From Pararhodobacter aggregans (GTDB taxonomy: Bacteria; Pseudomonadota; Alphaproteobacteria; Rhodobacterales; Rhodobacteraceae), in contig NZ_QDDR01000016.1 of the NCBI RefSeq assembly GCF_003075525.1, positions 1 to 64,000 of the forward strand: a DNA stretch of 64,000 bases, in the 5' to 3' direction. Of the stretch, positions 43,960-51,998 are shown one piece after another. A program made the position numbers and the translations under genes. The notes beneath the pieces are model-generated. The model was given only the letters and a program-made list of their open reading frames with translations. It did not search any database and was not told the DNA's origin. The first letter of the stretch is position 1. Every line of letters starts with the position of its first letter.

Positions 43960-44838
43960 TCAACCGCGCGCCTGAACCCCGGCGCGCTCTTCCGTCAGGG
44001 TGACGATGCGGGTGAAATCCGACCCCGCCCCCAGTTTCTCCAGCGCCTCGTCCCAGGCGGCCAGCACCGAGCGGCAGCCCGGCAGGTCGAGGCCCAGCTC
44101 CTCGGCCGTGCGCACGAAAAGCGCCACGTCCTTCTGCATCAGCCCGGTGTGGAAGCCGTAGTCGAAGGCCCCGTTGAGGATGGATTGCGGGAATTTCTGC
44201 ATCGTCGCGGTGTTGCGGCCGCTGCCGGCGTTAATCACCTCGACCACGGTGCGGGCGTCGATCCCGGCCTTCACGCCCATGACCACCGCCTCGGACGAGA
44301 GCGTCATCGCCGCCGCCGACAGGCAATTGTTCACCAGCTTCATGGTTTGGGCGAGCCCGGGCTCGGCACCGATATAGAAGGGCTTGCCCAGCGCCTTCAG
44401 CATGTCCTGCAGATCGTCGAAATCCTCGCGCGGGCCCGAGAACATCACCGCCAGCGTCCCGGCCACGGCACCGCCGACCCCGCCGCTGACCGGGCTGTCC
44501 AGCCAGCGCACACCCCGCGCGCCCAGCGCAGCCGAGAGTTCGCGCGACTTCTGCGGCCCGGTGGTCGACAGGTCGATCACCCGGCGCAACGCCTTGCCCT
44601 GCAACTGGCGGCCGACCGCCTCGACAATCGGCGGCGTCGGCAGCGACAGGAACACCGTATCGACCGCATCGCTCAGAGCCTCGGCACTGGCGACCGACCG
44701 CGCGCCGGCTTCGACCAGGGATGCCACCGCCGCCGCATTGGCGTCGTGGATCACCAGATCGAAGCCCGCCGCCATCAGCCGCTCCGCCATCGGACGGCCC
44801 ATGTTCCCAACCCCGATGAAGCCGATCGTTCTGCCCAT
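43960..44838 (-). CDS. 3-hydroxyisobutyrate dehydrogenase-family oxidoreductase
   Basis: The protein has 292 residues. The Rossmann motif is IGFIGVGNMGRPMAERL (5-21). The substrate-binding signature is DSPVSGGVGGA (about 115-125), the catalytic Lys is in GLAQTMKLVNN, and NxxxD-type residues follow. It reduces or oxidises a beta-hydroxyacid, possibly a ring-fission product. It is the promoter-proximal gene of the seven-gene minus-strand block, with an operator-like motif 21 bases upstream. TGGAGG lies before the ATG. Confidence 0.88.
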   Translation of the reverse strand: MGRTIGFIGVGNMGRPMAERLMAAGFDLVIHDANAAAVASLVEAGARSVASAEALSDAVDTVFLSLPTPPIVEAVGRQLQGKALRRVIDLSTTGPQKSRELSAALGARGVRWLDSPVSGGVGGAVAGTLAVMFSGPREDFDDLQDMLKALGKPFYIGAEPGLAQTMKLVNNCLSAAAMTLSSEAVVMGVKAGIDARTVVEVINAGSGRNTATMQKFPQSILNGAFDYGFHTGLMQKDVALFVRTAEELGLDLPGCRSVLAAWDEALEKLGAGSDFTRIVTLTEERAGVQARG

Positions 44839-44858
44839 TCCCGTTCCTCCAGAATCTC

Positions 44859-44877
44859 TATCATCATACTATAATAC
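44859..44877. promoter_or_regulatory. Shared catabolic operator, copy A
   Basis: On the minus strand it reads GTATTATAGTATGATGATA. That matches copy C (50718-50736) at 17 of 19 positions, and copy B (47333-47351) over the first 12 bases with one difference. It stands 21 bases before the dehydrogenase start in an AT-rich island. Confidence 0.7.
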
Positions 44878-44972
44878 AATATTCCCATCCGCAACGCCTG
44901 ACCGCCAAGTTCTTTTCAAAGCGGTGTTTTTTTGCTGATCGGCAACGGGGATTGCGGCCTCCGGCATGGGAA

Positions 44973-45003
44973 AGGGGGCGACCGACATGGTCGATCGCCC
45001 CCT
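44973..45003 (-). terminator. Terminator of the TRAP binding-protein gene
   Basis: AGGGGGCGA (44973-44981) pairs with TCGCCCCCT (44995-45003). Additional GACC/GGTC pairing occurs in the loop. In the minus direction the stem is followed by TTTC, 31 bases past the binding-protein stop. Confidence 0.75.
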
Positions 45004-45033
45004 GCCATTGGCCCAGGATGCGGGCGGCGGCGG

Positions 45034-46080
45034 TCAGTTCGCCGCGGCCTCGATCTCGGCCAGGACGGCGTTGTATTCGGCAACGAAGGCGTCATAGACC
45101 GCCTGCCCGTTGTCGGTCTCGGCCAGCCAGGTCTCGGTGATCGGCGCCAGACGCTCCAGCCAGAGCGCGCGTTCTTCATCGGGCAGCGAGTATTGGTGCA
45201 GCGTACCCGCTTCGATCAGCTGGTCGTTGAACTGCGCGCGCAGCACGTCCTGTTCACGGCCCAGGTGCCGCGAGAGCCGCTCGCCGCTCCAGGCGTCGAT
45301 CGAGGCGCGGGCCTCGGGTTCGAGATTGGCGTAGCTGTCGCGGTTCATGATGAAGGCGATGACCGACAGGCCGAAGGACACGTTGTCGACCTCGTATTCC
45401 AGCATCTCGTTGAAGCGGAAGACCACGAGCGAGTTGCCGTTGCCCACCGCCCCGTCGACGACGCCGCGGCTGATCGCCTGATAGGCCTCGCTGAACGAGA
45501 TCGAGACGGGCGAGGCGCCCAGAGCGGTCAGTGCCGCCGAGGTCTCGCGCCCGGTCGAGCGGACCCGCATCCCGGCCAGATCGTCGAGCGATTGCACGGG
45601 CGTGCGCGAATAGAGCGACAGCGCCATCGGCGTATAGAGGCCCAGCACATGCACCTGCTCGAAGGTGTCGTCCAGCATCCCCTGTTCATAGAGCCGCCAG
45701 AGCGCGGCCGAGGCGGCCTCGGCGTTCGACGCCAGACCCGGCAGCGAGGCGACGGCGGTGCGCTGGAACGGCAGGCCGGTGGCATAGGTAATCATGTTGC
45801 CGATATCGGCCACACCCGCCGTCACCCGGTCCCACATGTTGTCGGCCGCGGCGAAGGGCGGCGGATAGGGCGCGACCTCCAGCGTGCCGTTCGAGCCCTC
45901 GTTCAGGGCGTCGATCCAGGGCTGATAGCAGCAGCGCATGATGATGCTGTCGGGCGCCTGCGCCGTGGCGAAGCGCAGGTGCTGCTGCGCGGGCGCCGCC
46001 ATCGGCAGCAGCGACAGGGCCAGCGCCGCGGTCAGGCTGCGGGCGAACCGGCGGCTCGCGGTCTTTGTCTTGGTCGTCAT
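45034..46080 (-). CDS. TRAP transporter substrate-binding protein (DctP family)
   Basis: The protein has 348 residues and is periplasmic. The signal peptide ends at LPMAAPA before QQHLRFATAQAP. The family features are GVADIGNMITYATGLPF, a conserved Arg in LAGMRVRSTGRE that binds the substrate carboxylate, and SEAYQAISRGVVDGAVGNG. The ligand is presumably an organic or aromatic acid. Its membrane partner is the fused QM permease at 47483, with a monooxygenase gene lying between them. GGGAGGAG precedes the ATG. Confidence 0.88.
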   Translation of the reverse strand: MTTKTKTASRRFARSLTAALALSLLPMAAPAQQHLRFATAQAPDSIIMRCCYQPWIDALNEGSNGTLEVAPYPPPFAAADNMWDRVTAGVADIGNMITYATGLPFQRTAVASLPGLASNAEAASAALWRLYEQGMLDDTFEQVHVLGLYTPMALSLYSRTPVQSLDDLAGMRVRSTGRETSAALTALGASPVSISFSEAYQAISRGVVDGAVGNGNSLVVFRFNEMLEYEVDNVSFGLSVIAFIMNRDSYANLEPEARASIDAWSGERLSRHLGREQDVLRAQFNDQLIEAGTLHQYSLPDEERALWLERLAPITETWLAETDNGQAVYDAFVAEYNAVLAEIEAAAN

Positions 46081-46147
46081 GGTCTCTCCTCCCAGAGTGA
46101 ATTGGCCGACCGGCGCGCGCCGGATCGGATCTTGGCCCCGCCCGCCC

Positions 46148-47320
46148 CTAAAGGCTGGACTGCATCGAGCGGGCAAACGGGACCTGCGCCCGAACGGCGT
46201 CGGGATCGGTCGCGAGGCGGCGCACGGCCTGCAACTGGCTGTCCAGCAGGCTCCCTTCATGCGCGTGAAAGATCATCTGCTTGTTCTGGACCGCGCGGGG
46301 CGAGGCGATCTCCAGGAAGATCCGGCGCCTGTCGTCGGAATAGCGGTCCAGAAGGTCGGGCGAGGCGCCCTCGTTGACGATGGCGTTGAGGATGTCGAGC
46401 AGGAAATAGAGGTCCAGCAGCCCCGAGGTCAGGCCCAGCCCCCCGGTCGGGTTGGTGATATGCGCCGCGTCGCCCGCCAGAATCACCCGCCCCACCCGCA
46501 TGGTGTCGGCGCAGCGCTGGTGCATCCGGTAGGGGGAATATTGCACCAGCTCGTAATCCTCGACCCCCGGGGCATAGGCCCGGTAGAAGGCGTCGATCCG
46601 CTCGGTCACCGTCTCCAATGGTTGGGTCGCATCCTCCATGAAGGTGACGCGCCACAGGTCGGACGTGTCGAGCTTGGCGATGATCGCGCCATGCACGTCG
46701 TCCATCACCATATTGGCCCGCGCATAGCCGAAGGATTCGAACGGCAGCCGGACATTGGTGGCGATGAACCGCTCGGGATGGGTGATGCCGAAGAAATTGA
46801 GCTTCAGCGCCGTCTCGCGCACCGTGCTGCCGCCGCCGTCGGCGCCGATCAGCCAGTCGAACCGCTCGACCGTCTCGCCCGCCGGCCCCGACAGTCGCGC
46901 GGTGACGCCGCTGGTATCCTGCGTCAGATCGGTGAGACGGGTCGCGAAACGGACCTCGGCGCTGGCGAAGCGCTCAAGGTGACGGCAGGCGATGCGGGCC
47001 AGATCGTTCTGGCCCAGATGCAGGTTGAAGGCATAGGGCGCGACCTCGGCCAGAGGCGCCAGCGACCAATGGATGCGTTCGTTGGTGCGAAACACGAAAT
47101 GGCAGTAATCCTGCTTGGCGAAGCCCGTCTCCAGCGCCTCGTCCAGGATGCCCAGCCGCTTCAGCCCCTCCAGCACGTACCAGTGATAGACCGCGGCGCG
47201 GGGGGAATCGACGATATCGGGCTCGGCCTCGACCAGCGTGACCCTGAGGCCGCGCTGCGCAAGGCCCAGCGCGGTCAGGAACCCGACGGGCCCGCCTCCG
47301 ACGACCAGGACGTGCTGCAT
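46148..47320 (-). CDS. FAD-dependent aromatic monooxygenase 1
   Basis: The protein has 390 residues and is a class A flavoprotein hydroxylase. The dinucleotide motif is VVGGGPVGFLTALGL, the DG motif is IGADGGGSTVRE, and the GD motif is LAGDAAHITNPTGGLGL. NAD(P)H is the expected donor. Its paralogue at 49510 shares about two thirds of residues by eye. It has its own operator-like motif and lies upstream of the TRAP binding protein. It would ring-hydroxylate a phenolic compound; the substrate is unknown. Confidence 0.87.
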   Translation of the reverse strand: MQHVLVVGGGPVGFLTALGLAQRGLRVTLVEAEPDIVDSPRAAVYHWYVLEGLKRLGILDEALETGFAKQDYCHFVFRTNERIHWSLAPLAEVAPYAFNLHLGQNDLARIACRHLERFASAEVRFATRLTDLTQDTSGVTARLSGPAGETVERFDWLIGADGGGSTVRETALKLNFFGITHPERFIATNVRLPFESFGYARANMVMDDVHGAIIAKLDTSDLWRVTFMEDATQPLETVTERIDAFYRAYAPGVEDYELVQYSPYRMHQRCADTMRVGRVILAGDAAHITNPTGGLGLTSGLLDLYFLLDILNAIVNEGASPDLLDRYSDDRRRIFLEIASPRAVQNKQMIFHAHEGSLLDSQLQAVRRLATDPDAVRAQVPFARSMQSSL

Positions 47321-47332
47321 CTCGACCCTCCG

Positions 47333-47351
47333 GTTAGTGATACAATAATAC
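47333..47351. promoter_or_regulatory. Shared catabolic operator, copy B
   Basis: On the minus strand it reads GTATTATTGTATCACTAAC. The first 12 bases fit GTAT-N-AT-N-GTAT exactly, and the remainder diverges from copies A and C. It is 13 bases before the monooxygenase 1 start, close to the ribosome site. Confidence 0.6.
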
Positions 47352-47458
47352 GATATGCTAGATAGCGGGATGCCGTGCTGTCAATCGCGCATCGCGCCCG
47401 AAAGCCACAATAAAACGGCCTGATTTCAGCGCCTTGCGCAGGGCGAACACCGCCCTGC

Positions 47459-47482
47459 CCCGGGCCCGGCGAATCGCCCGGG
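47459..47482 (-). terminator. Hairpin after the TRAP permease gene
   Basis: CCCGGGC (47459-47465) and GCCCGGG (47476-47482) flank a 10-base loop directly after the permease stop. It probably ends that transcript, consistent with a new promoter for monooxygenase 1. Confidence 0.5.
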
Positions 47483-49462
47483 TCAGAGGAACCCGGGCAG
47501 CCAGAGGATCAGCATCGGGAAGCCGATCAGCAGCGCCAGCTTGATAAGGTCGGCCACCAGAAAGGGCATGACCCCGGCATAGAGCTGGCTGAGCGGCAGT
47601 TTCGGCGCCACCGATTTCAGCATGAACAGGTTCAGGCCGAAGGGCGGGGTCATCACGCCGATCTCGACCACCACGACCATGATCACCGCCCACCAGATCG
47701 GATCGTAGCCATAGGCGCCGACGATCCCGGCGGTCAGGCTGGCGGTAATCATCATGATCGCCATGCTGTCGAGGATGAAACCCAGCAGGATGTAGCCCGC
47801 GCACAACATGACCACGATCACCCAGCCCGGCGCGTTCAGCCCGGCGATGGCGTCGGTCATCGCCGTCGACAGCCCGGTTGCCGAGAAGAGGAAGGTGGTA
47901 ATCAGCGCGCCGATGATCAGGAAATAGATCATCGAGGTCGAGCGCGTGGTCTCGGCCATGACCTTCCAGAACCCGCCGCCCTTCAGACCGCCCCTGAGCA
48001 CCAGGATGGCGAAGGCGATGACCGCGCCCAGCCCGGCGGCCTCGGTCGCGGTGCAGATGCCGAAGAAGATCCCGCCAAAGACCAGCAGGAACATCACCAC
48101 GACCGGCAGCGAGCGCAGGCCGCTGGTCACGATCTCGCGCCCGTTCCAGGCCTCGCCCCTGGGCGCGGCCGAGGGGACCAGCGTCACGGTCAGGCCGATG
48201 GCGATCATGTAGAAAATGACCGTCATCAGGGCCGGGATCAGCATGGCGATATAGATCGCGCCGATGGATTGCTCGACCAGCAGCGCATAGACCACGGCCA
48301 CGGTCGAGGGCGGCAGCAACTGGCCCAGCGTCCCGCCCGAGGTGATGGCGCCCGCCGCCAGTTTCGGCGAATAGCCGCGGCGCTCCATCTCGGGATAGGC
48401 GACCGAACCGATGGTGGCGACGGTGGCGACAGAGGAGCCGGTCAGCGCCCCGAAGCCCGCCGAGCCGCCGATCGTGGCCAGCGCCAGCCCGCCACGGAAC
48501 GGCGCGAAGATGGCCTGGGCGAAGGCGTAGATGTCGCGCGACATGCCGCTCTGCACGGCGAAACCGCCCATCATCAGGAAGAACGGCACCACCGCCAGAT
48601 CGAGGCTGATGAGCAGGCCCTTGGTCTCGGCCCCGGCGATGTTGATGGCCTGCATCGGGCCGAAGATGCCGAGGATCCCCAGCGTGGCGCAGGCGGTGAG
48701 CGCCGCGGCCAGCGGCACATAGAGCAGCATCAGCACCCAGAGGAGCCCGACCAGCGCCGCCGCCGCCGTCAGCATGTTCATCAGGAAGAAGGTCTGCAGC
48801 GACAGGAACAGCCAGACCGCCCCCGCCGACAGCCCCAGCCCCAGCGCGAAGATGACGATCACGCCGACATACCAGCGGCGGGTCAGATCGGCCGACGCCC
48901 GCAGCGCCACCATCAGCTGCGCCGGGATGCAGAGGACGAAGAAAGCGGTGATGACCGAATACCACGGCCAGAGCCGCCATTGCATGATCGTGGTGACCTT
49001 GCCCTGATTGAAGGCCGAAAGCGTCTGCCGCCAGATGGCATAGGCGATCAGGGCCACGGTCACGGTGAACAGCACCGCCCCGAAGGCGCGAAGCCAGGCG
49101 ATGGTCCTTGCCTTCAGCATCAGGCCCAGCAGGTCGATCTCCAGCGTCGCCCGGGCGGAAAGGCCCGCCGCCAGCACCGCGGCGATGGCGGTCGGAAAGA
49201 CGGTGTGGAAGATCTCGTTTGAGCCGGGGATCGGCGCGTTGAAGATCCAGCGCAGGATCACCACGTCGAAAGTGGTGACCAGCGCCACCCCCAGCATGGT
49301 CAGGGCACCGGCGGTGGCGACGACCCGCGCCAGCCGCCCGACGCCGTCATCCATCGCCGCCAGCGCGTCGCGGACCCGGGACGGGGGCAGCGGCTCCGGA
49401 GCCGGTGCCTGCAGCGCCGGGTCGGCGGCGATCTCTCCCGTATCGGTCTCGGTCCGGGTCAT
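47483..49462 (-). CDS. Fused TRAP transporter permease (DctQ-DctM)
   Basis: The protein has 659 residues with about 16 hydrophobic segments. Residues 1-190 form a DctQ-like small subunit (VATAGALTMLGVALVTTFDV; GSNEIFHTVFPTAIAAVLAAG). From about 230 on is a DctM-like large subunit (LLISLDLAVVPFFLMMGGF; GSSVATVATIGSVAYPEM; GTLGQLLPPSTVAVVYALL; VIEIGVMTPPFGLNLF-type end). Most TRAP systems encode these as separate genes; natural fusions are known. It starts 47 bases after monooxygenase 2 and works with the binding protein at 45034. Confidence 0.9.
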   Translation of the reverse strand: MTRTETDTGEIAADPALQAPAPEPLPPSRVRDALAAMDDGVGRLARVVATAGALTMLGVALVTTFDVVILRWIFNAPIPGSNEIFHTVFPTAIAAVLAAGLSARATLEIDLLGLMLKARTIAWLRAFGAVLFTVTVALIAYAIWRQTLSAFNQGKVTTIMQWRLWPWYSVITAFFVLCIPAQLMVALRASADLTRRWYVGVIVIFALGLGLSAGAVWLFLSLQTFFLMNMLTAAAALVGLLWVLMLLYVPLAAALTACATLGILGIFGPMQAINIAGAETKGLLISLDLAVVPFFLMMGGFAVQSGMSRDIYAFAQAIFAPFRGGLALATIGGSAGFGALTGSSVATVATIGSVAYPEMERRGYSPKLAAGAITSGGTLGQLLPPSTVAVVYALLVEQSIGAIYIAMLIPALMTVIFYMIAIGLTVTLVPSAAPRGEAWNGREIVTSGLRSLPVVVMFLLVFGGIFFGICTATEAAGLGAVIAFAILVLRGGLKGGGFWKVMAETTRSTSMIYFLIIGALITTFLFSATGLSTAMTDAIAGLNAPGWVIVVMLCAGYILLGFILDSMAIMMITASLTAGIVGAYGYDPIWWAVIMVVVVEIGVMTPPFGLNLFMLKSVAPKLPLSQLYAGVMPFLVADLIKLALLIGFPMLILWLPGFL

Positions 49463-49509
49463 CGGGGGCCTCGCTGAAAGGAAGGAGGGAACACGGAGCC
49501 CGGGCGGGC

Positions 49510-50697
49510 TCAGAGCGTGGATTGCAGCTGCCGCGTGAAGGTCGCCTGCGCCAGAACCGCGTCGCGATCCGTCGCCAGCCGCCGGACCTGGGTCAGTTCG
49601 CGGTCGAACCACGCGCCCTGATAGGCGTGGAACACCCGCTGCTTGTTGCGGCTGGCCTGGGGCGAGGCGATCTCCAGGAAGATGCGCCGCCGCTCGTCCG
49701 AATAGCGGTCCAGCAGATCATGCGAGGCGCCCTCGTTGACGATGGCGTTCATGATCTGGGTCAGGAAATACGAATCGAAGAGACCCGAGGTGAGGCCCAG
49801 TCCGCCGGTGGGGTTGGTGATATGCGCGGCGTCGCCCGCCAGAATTACCCGCCCGACCCGCATGGTGTCGGCACAGCGCTGGTGCATCCGGTAGGGCGAG
49901 AATTGCACGAGCTCGTAATCCTCGCGCCCCAGCCCCGGCACATAGGCCTGATAGAAATGATGAATCCGGTCGCGGATCCCCTCGAGCGGCAGGCTCGCGT
50001 CCTCCATGAAGGTGACGCGCCACAGGTCATCGCGGTCGATCTTGGCGATGATCGCGCCATAGACATCGTCCATGATCATGTTGGCCCGGGCGTAGCCGTA
50101 GGATTCGAAGGGCAGTTTCACGTTGGTGGCGACGAATCGCTCGGGCCAGGTGATGCCGAAGAAATTCATCTTCAGGATCTTCTCGCGCACCGTGCTGCCG
50201 CCGCCATCGGCCGCGATCACCCAGTCGAAGCGTTCCTCGGTCGTGCCCTCGGGGCCGTGCAGCGTGGCGGTGACCCCATGGTCGTCCTGCGCCAGGCCGG
50301 TGATCTTCGTGCCGAAGCGAATCGACGCCAGCGGGTTGGTTTGCAGCCGGCGGCAGGCGATCTCGGCCAGGTCGTTCTGGCCCAGATGCAGGTTGTAGGG
50401 ATGCTTGGTGACGGAGTCGAGCGCGTCGAGCGACCAGTGGATCCGCTCGTCGGTGCGGTGGACGACGAAGCTGTAATCCTGCTTGGTGAAGCCGCGGTCC
50501 ATGGCCTCTTGCAGGATGCCCAGATCCTCCAGCCCCTGCAGGACCGACCAGTGATAGACCATCGCGCGGGGCGAATTGACGATCTGCGGCTCGGCCTCGA
50601 CCAGAGTCACCTTGATCCCGTAGCGGCCGGCGAGCCCCAGGGCAGTGATGAATCCCGCCGGGCCGCCGCCGGCGACCAGCACATGTTGAGTTCCCAC
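49510..50697 (-). CDS. FAD-dependent aromatic monooxygenase 2
   Basis: The protein has 395 residues and is the paralogue of the 46148 enzyme with the same layout: GGGPAGFITALGL near residue 9, IAADGGGSTVRE, and LAGDAAHITNPTGGLGLTS. Differences cluster at 30-100 (the substrate side) and at the C-terminus. The shared DNA around the GD motif is near-identical, suggesting tandem duplication with the TRAP permease between the copies. It is promoter-proximal to the permease gene, with an operator-like motif 21 bases upstream. Confidence 0.87.
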   Translation of the reverse strand: MGTQHVLVAGGGPAGFITALGLAGRYGIKVTLVEAEPQIVNSPRAMVYHWSVLQGLEDLGILQEAMDRGFTKQDYSFVVHRTDERIHWSLDALDSVTKHPYNLHLGQNDLAEIACRRLQTNPLASIRFGTKITGLAQDDHGVTATLHGPEGTTEERFDWVIAADGGGSTVREKILKMNFFGITWPERFVATNVKLPFESYGYARANMIMDDVYGAIIAKIDRDDLWRVTFMEDASLPLEGIRDRIHHFYQAYVPGLGREDYELVQFSPYRMHQRCADTMRVGRVILAGDAAHITNPTGGLGLTSGLFDSYFLTQIMNAIVNEGASHDLLDRYSDERRRIFLEIASPQASRNKQRVFHAYQGAWFDRELTQVRRLATDRDAVLAQATFTRQLQSTL

Positions 50698-50717
50698 GGG
50701 CCCCTCCCCAGGCGTGA

Positions 50718-50736
50718 GTATGATTGTATGATGATA
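50718..50736. promoter_or_regulatory. Shared catabolic operator, copy C
   Basis: It reads GTATGATTGTATGATGATA on the plus strand and continues into C to make an imperfect 20-bp dyad (GTAT at one end, ATAC at the other). It lies 21 bases before the monooxygenase 2 start, the same distance as copy A from its gene but in opposite orientation. Confidence 0.7.
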
Positions 50737-50878
50737 CTACTAAGCGCTTCGGCGCGATGTCAACCGACCTGATGCGCCCGCCCCGCCTATCCGGGGTCCA
50801 CCCTGAGGTCGGGGCGAGATCGGCGGCAGTATCGAAACAGCCCGGGCGGGAAGTCAAATCAGCAGTCTCGGGGTTAAC

Positions 50879-50893
50879 ATAGCCCGACGCTAT
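50879..50893 (+). promoter_or_regulatory. LysR-type box 1 upstream of intradiol dioxygenase
   Basis: ATAGC-CCGAC-GCTAT is a 15-bp dyad with T-N11-A geometry, preceded by AAC as in box 2. It is 182 bases before the dioxygenase start. Confidence 0.6.
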
Positions 50894-50981
50894 ACAGTTC
50901 ATCGCCGGACCGGCCACGGGCCGTGGTCAGCCCGCCCCCGCCCGCCCGCGCTGCCGCTTCGGCTATCCCACCGGCGGCAAC

Positions 50982-50996
50982 ATAGCAAACCGCTAT
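50982..50996 (+). promoter_or_regulatory. LysR-type box 2 upstream of intradiol dioxygenase
   Basis: ATAGC-AAACC-GCTAT shares AACATAGC and GCTATA with box 1, 103 bases downstream of it. It continues as ATTGCACGG, a string also found beside the dyad at 63880-63904. Confidence 0.65.
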
Positions 50997-51074
50997 ATTG
51001 CACGGCGTTCATTTCATCACCCGGGGCGCATTCTTCGGCCATCGTTAGGGCGGGAGCTGGGAGGTCCCCCGATC

Positions 51075-51998
51075 ATGCGTCACGCCGCGCCGAGCCCGTC
51101 CGAGGCCGAGGAATGCCTGTCGCCGCTTGGCGCCTTCCGGGCCCGCATTGCCCGGGGCCCGGCCGCGGCCGATCCGTCGCAGGCCCGGCTGGTGGCGGCG
51201 ATGATGGCGGTGGCGGACCATCTGCAAGCCCTGATGGACGAGCTGCGCCCGGATGCCGAGGATCTGCGGGCGCTGGTCGGCTTCCTCACGGATGTGGGCT
51301 ATCACACCGACCCGCGGCGCCAGGAATGGGTGCTGCTGGCCGATGCGCTGGGGCTTTCGGCCGCGGTCGAGGATCTGAACGCCCCCCGTCCGCCGGGTGC
51401 CACGCCGAACACTCCCGCCGGGCCGTTTTACCGCGCCGACGCGCCCGAGGTGCCGCTGGGCGGCAACCTCTCGCTCGACGGGCGGGGCGAGGCGATGGCA
51501 GTCACGGGCCGGGTCACCGGGCTGGACCATTCCCCCGTCGCGGGCGCGCTGGTCGAGGTCTGGCACGCCAATGCCCAGGGTCTTTACGAGAATCAGGAAC
51601 CCGACCTGCAGCCCGAATTCAACCTGCGCGGCCGCCTGACCGCCGACGAGCGCGGGACCTTCGCCTTCACCACGATCCGGCCCGCGGGCTACGCCCTGCC
51701 CGGCGACGGGCCGGTGGCGGCGCTGCTGACCCGGCTGGGCCTGTCGCTCGACCGGCCCGCGCATCTGCATTTCCGCGTCTCGGCCCCCGGGTTCCAGACG
51801 CTCACCACCCAGATTTTCGACCGGGCGGATCCCGCTATCGGTCGGGATGCCGTCTTCGGGGTCAAACCCGAACTTCTGGCCGAGTTCCGCATGCTGGCGT
51901 CCCCCGATGGATTCCGCCGCCATGCGCTCGACCTCAACCTCGTGCTCTGTCCTGAGGGGCAGCGCGCATCCGGCCCAGTGGGAGGAGCCCGACTATGA
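51075..51998 (+). CDS. Intradiol ring-cleavage dioxygenase 1
   Basis: The protein has 307 residues. Fe(III) ligands are Tyr171 (GLYENQ), Tyr206 (AGYALPG), His230 and His232 (RPAHLHF). The N-terminal helical domain (1-105) with LVGFLTDVGYHTDPRRQEWVLLAD is that of catechol/hydroxyquinol 1,2-dioxygenases, which dimerise and bind phospholipid there. Extradiol neighbours and maleylacetate reductase favour hydroxyquinol or a substituted catechol. Its stop overlaps the next gene (ATGA). GGGAGG precedes the start region. Confidence 0.88.
   Translation: MRHAAPSPSEAEECLSPLGAFRARIARGPAAADPSQARLVAAMMAVADHLQALMDELRPDAEDLRALVGFLTDVGYHTDPRRQEWVLLADALGLSAAVEDLNAPRPPGATPNTPAGPFYRADAPEVPLGGNLSLDGRGEAMAVTGRVTGLDHSPVAGALVEVWHANAQGLYENQEPDLQPEFNLRGRLTADERGTFAFTTIRPAGYALPGDGPVAALLTRLGLSLDRPAHLHFRVSAPGFQTLTTQIFDRADPAIGRDAVFGVKPELLAEFRMLASPDGFRRHALDLNLVLCPEGQRASGPVGGARL

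Larger units (their letters stand above)
50698..51074. other. 377-base divergent regulatory region
   Basis: No gene is visible. It holds operator copy C for the minus-strand unit and two LysR-type 15-bp boxes (50879-50893, 50982-50996) on the side of the intradiol dioxygenase gene, separated by GC-rich sequence. Confidence 0.7.
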
